64,000 nt of DNA. Origin: Schaalia canis. GTDB lineage: Bacteria > Actinomycetota > Actinomycetes > Actinomycetales > Actinomycetaceae. The notes under the pieces are model-generated. The model worked only from the letters and a program-made list of their open reading frames with translations. It was not told the origin of the DNA and ran no database searches. The translations under genes were made by a program, and so were the position numbers. This document shows positions 51,413 through 59,543 of the stretch, piece after piece. The stretch is taken from assembly GCF_003858455.1 (NCBI RefSeq), contig NZ_RQZF01000001.1, positions 522,993 to 586,992 on the forward strand, read 5' to 3'. Position 1 is the first letter of the stretch, and each line of letters starts with the position of its first letter.

Positions 51413-51437
51413 CAAACAACATAGGGCTCCGCTTGAC

Positions 51438-51856
51438 CTGACTGACGTTCAGGGGACGCATTCTTCTCTCATTGGCGAGGCTCCCGCCACCAACGTTGAC
51501 GGCACCGCGGGAGTTCACCCTGCCTCCCCCAATTTCCAAACTGTACTTGCCGCGCAAATTGCTGCGGCTGCCCCCCAAAAAGGTAATGGCCGACGGAAAG
51601 ATTGATTTCGAGGTGCTACGCGGTCTGCTTGACGATGACACGGCTGGCCCGATGGAGCGTTATGGCCTGGTGTTGCCAGGTAAGCGTGAGGCTCAGCTCT
51701 TGGCGCAGACTCCCACCACGGCAACACTTGAGCCCGATCGGGAGAATTCCCGCGACTGGGATACCACTCAGAATGTGGTGATCGAGAGCGACAACCTGGA
51801 AGTCCTCAAGGTCTTACAGCGCCACTACTTTGGCCAGATCAGATGATCTACATTGA
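51438..51856 (+). pseudogene. Type III restriction-modification methyltransferase (mod), truncated
   Basis: Two frames join to a Mod N-terminus. The first (51438-51587) codes TDVQGTHSSLIG and SPNFQTVLAAQIAAAAP; the second (51587-51848) codes ADGKIDFEVLRGLLDDD, YGLVLPGKREA and WDTTQNVVIESDNLEVLKVLQRHYFGQI, typical before the catalytic MIYIDPPYNT motif. A frameshift lies in the CCCCCCAAAAA tract near 51580. Homology breaks at MIYI (51843-51856), and about three quarters of the gene including the DPPY box is missing. No res gene is present. Confidence 0.75.
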
Positions 51857-51933
51857 AACTATCCGGCCACGTTGGCTACAAACGCGTGCCGAGCGGGTTT
51901 TAGCCACTTGCTTGGTTCAAGATAGGACACACC

Positions 51934-52587
51934 ATGACACTTGATGGTTTTCTAGCAGCCTTTGCTACGAGGCTGCACAGTTTGGTCATTCTAGTAGCTT
52001 CCTCGTATGTTGCCTGTACATTCTGGGCGATTTATCAGGGTAACACGCAAGGCTACACCTTGGTTCTTAATTTCTTGGAGGAGGTGAGGCTAAACGGAAT
52101 CTCTGATTACCTGGCTATGCAGATAACTAAACTCAATCCGGAAGGAACAGAGGGGACAAACTATTTCGTACAAACCCTTCTGCTAGTCTGGCTTATAGTA
52201 TCGCTCCTACAGCTGATTGGAGCTTATTCTGAAGGTCCTAGCGCGGACATACTTCCTCGATCTGCAATCGCCGCAGCGTTTTTCTGGTGTCTATTAGCAG
52301 ATCTCTTCTACGATCAGGCTTTTGGAGGCCTGCACACTAATATTTTACTAATAGCTATTGCAATAATTGCTTACCGAAACCGTGGTTTTAAGAGGGAGTT
52401 TTTTCTTCCACCACTCATGGCCGTGATTGCAATCTTAATCAGCCCCTTTTACGCGCTTCTTGCGCTGCCAGTTTGGCTGTCGTCTGAGAACATTGATACA
52501 AAAAATACAACATTGAATAGACAGCTTATTGCAGAGGTTCGTTACCTGCGAGAGGCAATTGAGGAGAGACTAGCGCCTCTAAACTAA
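51934..52587 (+). CDS. Hypothetical multi-pass membrane protein
   Basis: A 217-aa protein with about four to five membrane segments (residues 15-35, 75-98, 108-128, 133-150, 158-178) and a charged, coiled C-terminus (NRQLIAEVRYLREAIEERL). The gene is A+T-richer than its surroundings and lies between IS110/mod debris and other fragments, so it was probably acquired. RBS AGGAC. No family recognised. Membrane proteins of this shape occur in defence islands, but nothing here proves such a role. Confidence 0.6.
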   Translation: MTLDGFLAAFATRLHSLVILVASSYVACTFWAIYQGNTQGYTLVLNFLEEVRLNGISDYLAMQITKLNPEGTEGTNYFVQTLLLVWLIVSLLQLIGAYSEGPSADILPRSAIAAAFFWCLLADLFYDQAFGGLHTNILLIAIAIIAYRNRGFKREFFLPPLMAVIAILISPFYALLALPVWLSSENIDTKNTTLNRQLIAEVRYLREAIEERLAPLN

Positions 52588-52622
52588 CGCTTTGTCAACT
52601 ACATCCGATTGCTCAGTAGCAC

Positions 52623-52838
52623 CTACCCTGTCTTCTCGTGAAAGGTGAACACTTCCAACCCATTACGCCCCATCTTTCCAAACTCTAGAAATGTACCACA
52701 CAGATACGGACTGAACTCGCGTGTTTCTGCGTCTAGATGTCCGATCTCTTGTTTGTAGTAGTAGGCGGCGAGGCGCTCGTTTTTGCTTTGGATCTGCTGG
52801 AGCAGGGCTGCGTGCCGTTCGAGGAGCCCTTGGCGACA
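52623..52838 (-). pseudogene. MerR-like regulator C-terminal fragment
   Basis: The minus strand codes GLLERHAALLQQIQSKNERLAAYYYKQEIGH, the coiled C-terminal region of MerR-type regulators, ending in GRNGLEVFTFHEKTG. No HTH precedes it: upstream codons run into sequence coding an unrelated protein on the opposite strand. It looks like a 3' remnant. Tentative. Confidence 0.4.
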
Positions 52839-52999
52839 TTGCCAAAGCTCGAGGAATGACGTCAATCGCCCGCGAAGCTGGAGTGGGACGCGAATCGCCA
52901 TACAAGTCACTCAGTGCCGATGGCAATCCGTCATGGATGCCACTCAGCAAAGTCCTCTCCGCCCTCGGGCTCAGACTCGAAGCTCGCACAACTTCCTGA
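52823..52999 (+). pseudogene. HigA-family addiction antitoxin C-terminal fragment
   Basis: The plus strand codes ALGDIAKARGMTSIAREAG followed by VGRESPYKSLSADGNPS and VLSALGLRLEA, the HTH core of addiction-module antidote proteins (HI1420 type). The first ~35 residues of the frame are antisense to the MerR-like fragment and not homologous. No partner toxin is adjacent. A truncated gene. Confidence 0.6.
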
Positions 53000-53037
53000 T
53001 CCTCCGAACCTACCGTCCACAGTTAAGCCACAACCGC

Positions 53038-54018
53038 CTAGAACAGGTACGGCTGTTCGGGCTCGTCGATTGTCTCCACCGCGCTGGGAGTCAGTACAGC
53101 CTCTTCGGGGAAGGGCATGCCGGGGTTTGGCGTGAACTCGCCTGAAACCCGCAGCCATTGGCCTTCGGCGTACTTGTCACGCCATGCCGGGTCCACAACG
53201 GGTATGCCCACCGGCAAAGCGTCCACCGCGCAGCAGGCAATCTGGAAGCGCACCAGGTAGTAGCCGTGGTCGGCAATCTCTTCTGGGGCAATAATGAAGC
53301 CGTCCAACACGGGCTTTTGTCCGAGCACTTCTTCTGCAGGCGCGTTGGCCAGCAACTGCGCCCAGTCGCCCACGGTGGCCTCGTCGGGCAACTGCGCGAG
53401 CGTTGTAATGACGGCCTTCCCGGTGGAGCGCTCCCCCACTCCCCCGCCCGCGAGCGCGCGTTCAGAAGCAAGGGTGGCGCTCAGGGGCGCTGGGGGTGCG
53501 ACAAGAACCATGCCGGCCACTGCCGCAATGACAAGCGCGCTGGAGGCTCCCGCAAGCCAGGTTGGGAATTGACGAGGTTCCCGCCGCCCCGCCCTCGGCG
53601 TAAGGGGAGCCTCTAGGGGAGGCGCAAGTGGAGAGTCGGGCCCGTGCGTATTTTCTTGCCCGGCGTCGTTCTGGAATGGCCCATGGTGATGTGCGTGGTC
53701 ATGATGCGAGTGATCGTGTCCGTGTTCCTCGTCTTCCTCATGGATTCCTCGCCAGATCGCCCACACGGAGGCCAGGAGCGCAAGCAGGGCCATTTCGACG
53801 GTGAAGAACACGTAGCGCGGGTGGATGAAGAAGGTCAGTAGGTTTGACCATGCCAGCCACAGTGTCGCGACTGCCAGGATCATTGACAGGGCGACGCCTC
53901 GACATCGATTGATGTGCTCCCATACGGAAGGCCGCCGCAAATCGGCCCGCTTTATAGGCCGCGTGCCGGAATCTTCGACGGCATCAACTGCAGTCAGGTC
54001 AGTATTCTCAGGCAACAC
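53038..54018 (-). CDS. TIGR03943-family membrane protein
   Basis: A 326-aa protein. Two N-terminal membrane segments (about 43-62, 70-90) flank a short loop; a His/Asp-rich stretch (EHGHDHSHHDHAHHH, about 97-115) follows; then a Pro-rich linker, a third membrane segment (about 152-172), and an extracytoplasmic domain with FQIACCAVDALPVGIPV. The ACCAxD motif is the signature of TIGR03943 proteins. It overlaps the upstream permease gene by 11 bp, the standard pair. The His cluster suggests a metal link; transport substrate is unknown. Confidence 0.85.
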   Translation of the reverse strand: MLPENTDLTAVDAVEDSGTRPIKRADLRRPSVWEHINRCRGVALSMILAVATLWLAWSNLLTFFIHPRYVFFTVEMALLALLASVWAIWRGIHEEDEEHGHDHSHHDHAHHHGPFQNDAGQENTHGPDSPLAPPLEAPLTPRAGRREPRQFPTWLAGASSALVIAAVAGMVLVAPPAPLSATLASERALAGGGVGERSTGKAVITTLAQLPDEATVGDWAQLLANAPAEEVLGQKPVLDGFIIAPEEIADHGYYLVRFQIACCAVDALPVGIPVVDPAWRDKYAEGQWLRVSGEFTPNPGMPFPEEAVLTPSAVETIDEPEQPYLF

Positions 54019-55027
54019 CGTAGTTCACCCCCACTCCGAGAATCACACAGCACAGGGTGACAACGGCAACGATTCGTGCCACCGCGCGCCCACTCAACGT
54101 GGTGCGCAGCAGGGCAATCATTTTGATGTCTACCATCGCCCCAAAAACCAGGAAGGCCGTAAGCGCGCCCGGTAGGAATACCGAGGCCAGGGCTAGGGCG
54201 AAGAAGGCGTCCACGCTGGAACAAATCGAGACGATGAAAGCCAACGCCACAATGGCCAGCACCGACAGTACAGGGTCCATGCCCACGGTGGTCAACACGT
54301 CGCGGCGCACCCCCACCTGGATGAGTCCGGCCACCATTGATCCCAGCACAAGGGCAGGCAGAAGGGTGGCGCTCTCGCGGGCAAAGATCGCCAGGGAACG
54401 GCCAATGCGGTCCCCGTCAGCGTTTTCTGGCCCTTGCGTCTGGCATGCTTGTGCGAAGCGCGGTGCCAGCAGTGCGGCCTCGCGAATCCGCCACATCACT
54501 ATGAGGGCGGCGATCTGAGCGATAACGAATCCTCCGAGTACGCGACCCCACAAGATCCCATTGTTCGTCCCGAAAGCCTGGTAGGTGGTGATGATGGTGA
54601 CGGGGTTGAGCAGGGGTGCTGCCAGGGTGAAAGCCACGACGTCGCCCACAGACATGCCTCGCGACAAGAACCCGCGGGCCAGTGGCACGTTCCCGCATTC
54701 GCACACGGGCAAGAAGGTTCCCACCAGGGACATCATGATGCGTCGCAGCACTCGGTTTGTGGGAATCACCCGCTCGAAGAGTGCCGAGGATACCCACACG
54801 CGGACCAGCACCGAAATCGCGATACCCACCACGACGAAGGGGAAGGATTCGAGTAGGACCGAGGATGACAGGGTGACGGCGTCTCGAAGGGCCTGCCACG
54901 GCAGAGCTCCGATTCCGCTGGTGGCGATGCGAAGCACTGCCAAGGCCAGCACGATCCCTAGCGCGGCCAGCAGGTATGTCAGTCGGGGGCGCTGGGACTG
55001 GGCAGCGAGGCCAGGTGTTGTCGTCAT
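54008..55027 (-). CDS. UPF0718/DUF318 permease
   Basis: A 339-aa integral membrane protein with about nine segments. The family signature CECGNVPLARGFLSRG (with CxCG pattern) and AAPLLNPVTIITTYQAF are present; a related pair occurs at the second half (SSVDAFFALALAS). It is coupled by overlap to the TIGR03943 protein, with which it likely forms a complex. Homologous pairs are often linked to metal homeostasis. No Zur-type box is visible in front of it. Confidence 0.88.
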   Translation of the reverse strand: MTTTPGLAAQSQRPRLTYLLAALGIVLALAVLRIATSGIGALPWQALRDAVTLSSSVLLESFPFVVVGIAISVLVRVWVSSALFERVIPTNRVLRRIMMSLVGTFLPVCECGNVPLARGFLSRGMSVGDVVAFTLAAPLLNPVTIITTYQAFGTNNGILWGRVLGGFVIAQIAALIVMWRIREAALLAPRFAQACQTQGPENADGDRIGRSLAIFARESATLLPALVLGSMVAGLIQVGVRRDVLTTVGMDPVLSVLAIVALAFIVSICSSVDAFFALALASVFLPGALTAFLVFGAMVDIKMIALLRTTLSGRAVARIVAVVTLCCVILGVGVNYGVA

Positions 55028-55086
55028 TGTGAGGGGAACTCCGCTCCAGCCAAAGATTGCTTCATCACGGCACGGCCAGGTAGGCG

Positions 55087-56301
55087 CTAGAAGCCCAGGC
55101 GCCCCAGCATCTTGGGATCAGATTGCCAGTCCTTCGCGGTGCGCACATGCAGATCCAGGTAAATGCGTCGGCCAAGAAGCTGCTCGATCTCGGCACGCGC
55201 TTTCGTCCCGATCTCTTTCAAGCGTGATCCTCCCTTACCGATAATGATGGCCTTTTGGGAGTCGCGTTCGACGTAGACATTGACGTGCACATCCAGCAGG
55301 GGCTTACCCTTTTGGCCGGGGCGAGGTTCGCGTTCAATAATCTCTTCAACCTGCACCGCCAGGGAGTGGGGCAGCTCTTCACGGACGCCTTCTAACGCTG
55401 CTTCACGGATGAACTCAGCAATGAGGGTATCGCGTGATTCATCGGTGACGTCATCAGAGGGGTAGAGCGGCGGCGAGGGCGGCAGGTGGTCGATGAGCAC
55501 GTCGGTGAGCATGTCGATGCGTTCGCCTGCCATAGCCGACACGGGCACGATTGCCGCCCATTCACCGAGTTTGTCAATATCGATGAGGTGACGCATAAGG
55601 CGCTCGCGAGAGACCAGATCACACTTGGTGGCCACGGCAATAATGGTGCGGCGAACGTCACGCAGCTCGCGGGCAATAAAACGGTCGCCAGGGCCGATCT
55701 TTTGGTCGGCGGGCAGGCAAAAGACCACGCAGTCGACCTCGGCCAAGGCTTCACGCACCATGTCGTTGAGGCGCTTCCCCAGCAGAGTGCGGGGCCGGTG
55801 GTAGCCGGGCGTGTCCACGAGGACGACCTGCGCGTTGGGTCGGTGGACGATACCGCGGATATTGTGGCGGGTCGTTTCAGGGCGTCCCGAGGTGATCGCC
55901 ACCTTCTGTCCGACGAGGGCGTTTGTCAGGGTAGATTTGCCGACGTTGGGGCGGCCCACAATGGATACGAAGCCCGCGCGGAAATCTTCAGGGAACTCAG
56001 GCATGACGAGGCCAGTGCCGGCGTTGGTGTCATCGTGTGCGCTGGCCTTCGCCTCAACGTATTCTGCGGCTTCGGCGCGCAGGGCGCGCAGGTCAGCCAA
56101 TTCTGCCTCAGTTTGGGAGGCGAGGGCGTCCTCGTCAAAGTTTTCATCGCCAAGCTCAGCGTCCACGTCATCGCCCCGTTCAGCGTCGAGGACGAGGGCA
56201 GCCTCTACTTCCTCCTCAGAGAGGCCCTCCAATCCCTCAAGATCAAAACCCTCAAGGGCATTGGGGCCCGCCATTAATTCGTCGTCACTTGGAAAGTGCA
56301 T
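55087..56301 (-). CDS. era: GTPase Era with acidic N-terminal extension
   Basis: Era binds 16S rRNA and helps assemble 30S. The 404-aa product has G1 GRPNVGKST (about residue 117), the T-region ETTRHNIRGI, G3 DTPGYHRPRTLLG, G4 ATKCD and a C-terminal KH domain with VERDSQKAIIIGKGGSRLKEIG. Residues 1-105 are an Asp/Glu-rich extension absent from E. coli Era (about 300 aa). The ATG at 56301 (MHFPSDDEL) has GGAGACGGG in front and overlaps the upstream CBS gene by 17 bp. Last of phoH-ybeY-CBS-era. Confidence 0.95.
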   Translation of the reverse strand: MHFPSDDELMAGPNALEGFDLEGLEGLSEEEVEAALVLDAERGDDVDAELGDENFDEDALASQTEAELADLRALRAEAAEYVEAKASAHDDTNAGTGLVMPEFPEDFRAGFVSIVGRPNVGKSTLTNALVGQKVAITSGRPETTRHNIRGIVHRPNAQVVLVDTPGYHRPRTLLGKRLNDMVREALAEVDCVVFCLPADQKIGPGDRFIARELRDVRRTIIAVATKCDLVSRERLMRHLIDIDKLGEWAAIVPVSAMAGERIDMLTDVLIDHLPPSPPLYPSDDVTDESRDTLIAEFIREAALEGVREELPHSLAVQVEEIIEREPRPGQKGKPLLDVHVNVYVERDSQKAIIIGKGGSRLKEIGTKARAEIEQLLGRRIYLDLHVRTAKDWQSDPKMLGRLGF

Positions 56302-57628
56302 CGCCCGTCTCCTGCTCCTGATCCGGCTCGCCTTCGGCAGCGCCCTGGTCAATTCGTGAACACACAATGGTACCGACTTGTCGGCGGCGCCCGCGCGCCT
56401 CTTCTGCCATCATATGGACGCCCAGCAGCTCCCCTTCAGCACCGGGCAGGGGCACCTGCCCGATGGCCTTTGCCAGTAGGCCACCCACAGAGTCCACGTC
56501 GTCATCTTCAAGTTCCATGCCCAGCAGGTCGCCCAGGTCATCGATGGAGAAGCGTGAGGGAACCCGCCACACGCCGTCGGCAAGTTCTTCGGGTTCAATG
56601 ACATTGCGGTCGTGTTCGTCGGTTACTTCACCCACGAGTTCCTCAATGAGGTCTTCCATTGTCACCAGGCCCGAGATACCACCGTATTCGTCGACCACCA
56701 GGGCCATATGGAAGTGCTCGGCTTGCATGATGCGTAAAAGGTCGTCAGCGGCCTTCATCTCAATGGTGTATTCGGCTGGACGCATCATCTGCTCGGCTGT
56801 CAGATCCGTGTCAACACCGTAGGTTTCCAGGCGGTGTACCACGTCCTTGAAGTAGAGGATGCCGCGCACGTCGTCAGCCGATTCTCCAATGACCGGCACG
56901 CGCGAAAAGCCCGAACGTACAAAGACGCGCAGTGCCTCGCGAGCATTCATTTCTGCCTCGATCGTCACCATATCGGTGCGGGGGACCATGATTTCGCGGA
57001 CTAGCGTGTGCCCCAGTTCAAAGACGGACAGGAGCATCTCGCGGTCCTCGTCCTCCAGCCCCTCGGTTTCACCCACCTGGTCGACCATCTCACGCAGGTC
57101 TTCAGCGACCTCGGCGCGGGCTTCGGCCTCGGTCTGGGCGCTCTGCGGCAGTTTCTCGCGGACGCTATCAACCGCCGGGTCAAACAGGCGTGAGATGCGT
57201 ACCGCACGCATCGTCATTTGTGCCCCCCACTGCGCGACCTTCTCAGGGTTACGCCGCCCCACACGCACTGCCAGGCCGGATACGGTCAGGAATTGCAGGG
57301 TTCCGACAGTCACAATGGCAATCAGACCTACTGCCCACCACGGCAGCGGCAAACCTGCCAGGGCAATCGTCACTGAAACAGCGCCGATAACCTGCCATGC
57401 GGTGCGCACTCCGCGTAGGACCAGCAAGGTACGGCTCCGCTGGGATAGCAACTCGTGAACAAGGTCGGCGCGGCGGGCGCCCTCGTCAACCAAGTCCTGC
57501 GCGGTTGCGCGCGACAGGTAGCTCAGCGCCACCTCAATAGCCGCGACCGCGCCTGCCATCAGTAGGGCGATGGCGGCGACAATGACGAGGCCCGCGACGG
57601 GTGTGCCGGTGATGAGGGTGTCGGTCAT
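56285..57628 (-). CDS. CNNM/CorC-like CBS-domain membrane protein
   Basis: A 447-aa protein of the TlyC/CorB family. DUF21 membrane domain with three to four segments (about 10-140), then a CBS pair (about 205-330, with VREIMVPRTDMVTIEAEMN and GFSRVPVIGES), and a C-terminal CorC_HlyC transporter-associated domain (VWRVPSRFSIDDLGDLLG). The signature VVDEYGGISGLVTMEDLIEELVG is intact. Probably magnesium efflux or homeostasis. A TTG start 10 codons upstream with AAGGAGG following it is possible; ATG 57628 is preferred. Stands between ybeY and era, as in many actinobacteria. Confidence 0.93.
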   Translation of the reverse strand: MTDTLITGTPVAGLVIVAAIALLMAGAVAAIEVALSYLSRATAQDLVDEGARRADLVHELLSQRSRTLLVLRGVRTAWQVIGAVSVTIALAGLPLPWWAVGLIAIVTVGTLQFLTVSGLAVRVGRRNPEKVAQWGAQMTMRAVRISRLFDPAVDSVREKLPQSAQTEAEARAEVAEDLREMVDQVGETEGLEDEDREMLLSVFELGHTLVREIMVPRTDMVTIEAEMNAREALRVFVRSGFSRVPVIGESADDVRGILYFKDVVHRLETYGVDTDLTAEQMMRPAEYTIEMKAADDLLRIMQAEHFHMALVVDEYGGISGLVTMEDLIEELVGEVTDEHDRNVIEPEELADGVWRVPSRFSIDDLGDLLGMELEDDDVDSVGGLLAKAIGQVPLPGAEGELLGVHMMAEEARGRRRQVGTIVCSRIDQGAAEGEPDQEQETGDALSK

Positions 57629-57687
57629 GGCGGTGGTGGGTTCGCCTCCTTGAGGCAATGGGGACTCTGAAGAGTCGGGCGGCTGTT

Positions 57688-58137
57688 TTAGCGGGTGGCT
57701 AGGAAGGTCAGGAGGAGCTTGCGCTGGAGGGAGAACATCTCTTCCTTCTCAGCCTCTTCTGCGTGGTCGTATCCCAGCAGGTGCAGCATGCCGTGGGTGG
57801 CGAGCATGAGCATTTCCTCGGCCAGGGAGTGTCCGGCTTCGCGTGCTTGCTGTTCGGCTACCTGCGGGCAGATGCAAATATCGCCCAGAGTGCCTTCCGC
57901 TGTGGGGTGGTCGGCGGTGCCGGGGCGCAGCTCGTCCATTGGGAAACTCATCACGTCTGTGGGGCCGGGCAGGTCCAGCCAGCGGATGTGAAGGTCTTCC
58001 ATGGGGCCGGGTTCGATGAAGAGAATATTGAGTTCGGCCGCTGTGGAAACGTGCATTTGAGTGAGCACATAGTCGGCAAGGGCAACGAACTCTGCCTCGT
58101 CGATGACGTACTCGGTTTCGTTAATGACCTCGGTCAT
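57688..58137 (-). CDS. ybeY: Endoribonuclease YbeY
   Basis: A zinc RNase for 16S rRNA maturation and ribosome quality control. The 149-aa product has the three-His motif HGMLHLLGYDH (H-x3-H-x5-H) near residue 115, with VMSFPMDELRPG and GDICICPQVAEQQA before it. Length matches the family. It overlaps phoH by one base and is followed by the CBS gene after 59 bp. Confidence 0.96.
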   Translation of the reverse strand: MTEVINETEYVIDEAEFVALADYVLTQMHVSTAAELNILFIEPGPMEDLHIRWLDLPGPTDVMSFPMDELRPGTADHPTAEGTLGDICICPQVAEQQAREAGHSLAEEMLMLATHGMLHLLGYDHAEEAEKEEMFSLQRKLLLTFLATR

Positions 58138-59231
58138 CAGCGGCTCCTCCTTGAAGTGCCAGGGGTTCGGTAGTGGGAGCGAGGTCGCCCCGTGCGGGTG
58201 GCATCTCGGTCATTCGTGCGGCCGCGCTCGTAGTCCCTGCCTCTGTCATGGTGGCGAGCTTGCTGCTCATCCCAGCGCGAGTAGGCGTCAATAATCTCGG
58301 CCACAAGCTTGTGGCGTACAACGTCAGCACTGGTGAGGTAGCAGAACTCAATGTCGTCAATACCGCGCAGGATCTCTTGGACGACGGCCAGGCCTGACCG
58401 TTGGTTGCCGGGCAGGTCGATTTGCGAGGTATCGCCCGTAATCACCACCTGGGAGTTAAAGCCCAAGCGGGTGAGGAACATTTTCATCTGAGAGACGGTG
58501 GTGTTTTGTGCTTCGTCAAGAATGATGAATGAGTCATTGAGGGTACGACCTCGCATGTACGCCAGGGGCGCAACCTCGATGGTGCCAGCAGCCATGAGCT
58601 TTGGTAGCACCTCGGGGTCGAGCATGTCCCCTAGCGCGTCGTAGAGGGGACGCAGGTAAGGGTCGATTTTGTCGGTAAGGGAGCCGGGGAGGAAGCCAAG
58701 ATTTTCGCCTGCCTCGACCGCTGGGCGGGTGAGAACAATACGACGCACCTGGCCAGAAAGCAGGCGCGACACGGCCTGAGCCATTGCCAGGTAGGTCTTG
58801 CCCGTACCGGCGGGGCCAATGCCAAAAACCACGGGCACGCGGTTAATGGCCTCCACGTAGGCCTGCTGTCCAGGAGACTTCGGGCGGATCGCTTTACCGC
58901 GCGAGGTGAGGATTTCTTCGGGAGCGCGTCCAGCCAGGGCGGCCGAGGTCAGCAGAGAAACCGCGTGGTCCACGGCTACGGCGTCCAGGTGGGTGCCCTT
59001 ATGTGCCAGGTCAATGAGCTCTTCAATGAGCCCAATAGCAAGGTCAATATCAGTGTTGGGGCCGCTGATGGTGATGTCGCGGCCCATGACGATGAAACGC
59101 AGGTGGGGGAAGCCTCGTTCAATGGCGCGCAGCACCTGATCGGCGGTGCCCAGCACCGCGAGCGGCTCAAGGGTAGTGGGAATAGAGATACGGCGGCTGG
59201 TTGTCACCACCGGGGCGATTGGCTCACTCAT
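58137..59231 (-). CDS. phoH: PhoH-like ATPase
   Basis: A 364-aa PhoH family ATPase linked to RNA metabolism and to YbeY. Walker A is [12 protein letters not shown] (about residue 150), the [19 protein letters not shown] segment is Walker B, and GDTSQIDLP follows. An N-terminal KH-like part (1-110) and a C-terminal Arg/Asp/His-rich tail (about 320-364) frame it. The ATG at 59231 (MSEPIAPVV) is preferred to an ATG 53 codons upstream, which reads through non-homologous sequence. Coupled to ybeY. Confidence 0.94.
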   Translation of the reverse strand: MSEPIAPVVTTSRRISIPTTLEPLAVLGTADQVLRAIERGFPHLRFIVMGRDITISGPNTDIDLAIGLIEELIDLAHKGTHLDAVAVDHAVSLLTSAALAGRAPEEILTSRGKAIRPKSPGQQAYVEAINRVPVVFGIGPAGTGKTYLAMAQAVSRLLSGQVRRIVLTRPAVEAGENLGFLPGSLTDKIDPYLRPLYDALGDMLDPEVLPKLMAAGTIEVAPLAYMRGRTLNDSFIILDEAQNTTVSQMKMFLTRLGFNSQVVITGDTSQIDLPGNQRSGLAVVQEILRGIDDIEFCYLTSADVVRHKLVAEIIDAYSRWDEQQARHHDRGRDYERGRTNDRDATRTGRPRSHYRTPGTSRRSR

Positions 59232-59543
59232 AGGCCAGGGATCAGGTTCCTTCGTGCTACAGGCTTTGTTATCAGGTGTACGTTCACAGACGTATCTGAG
59301 CGTAGTCGTAATCCCTTGACCGTGCCATATTCTGGGGCCCTTCTGTGCCCAATTGCGCCTTCCGTAGCAACGAGGCTTAGCAGCGTGCATTTCTTGGGGC
59401 TTAGAATCTCAGCGTCGGAAGGTTTACTGAAACGACGTGTACCTATGTAAAAGCTCTCGGCGGAGACCACGTCGATTCGTCAATGTGATCTCAGCCGAGA
59501 GCTCTACTGGTTGGGCACGAGGTGCCGCCCATTCAGCAGGGTG
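59232..59543. other. Intergenic region upstream of phoH
   Basis: A 312-bp gap carrying the terminator of the uridylyltransferase gene at its right end and, presumably, the phoH promoter at its left. No gene, RNA or further repeat is evident. Frames here open only as antisense or non-homologous extensions. Confidence 0.5.
59452..59503 (-). terminator. Terminator after the UTP-glucose-1-phosphate uridylyltransferase gene
   Basis: AGCTCTCGGC/GCCGAGAGCT, a 10-bp stem 40 bp after the stop, followed on the minus strand by TTTTAC, a short U-run. Confidence 0.65.

Larger units (their letters stand above)
49960..51435 (+). mobile_element. IS110-family insertion sequence
   Basis: The element consists of a non-coding left part of about 200 bp, a DEDD/serine-type IS110 transposase with a frameshift, and a short right end (about 51413-51435). 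The IS110 group has its long non-coding end upstream of the transposase, as here. Exact ends cannot be fixed by eye because IS110 lacks clear terminal inverted repeats. It sits at the 5' edge of a broken methyltransferase gene. Confidence 0.75.
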
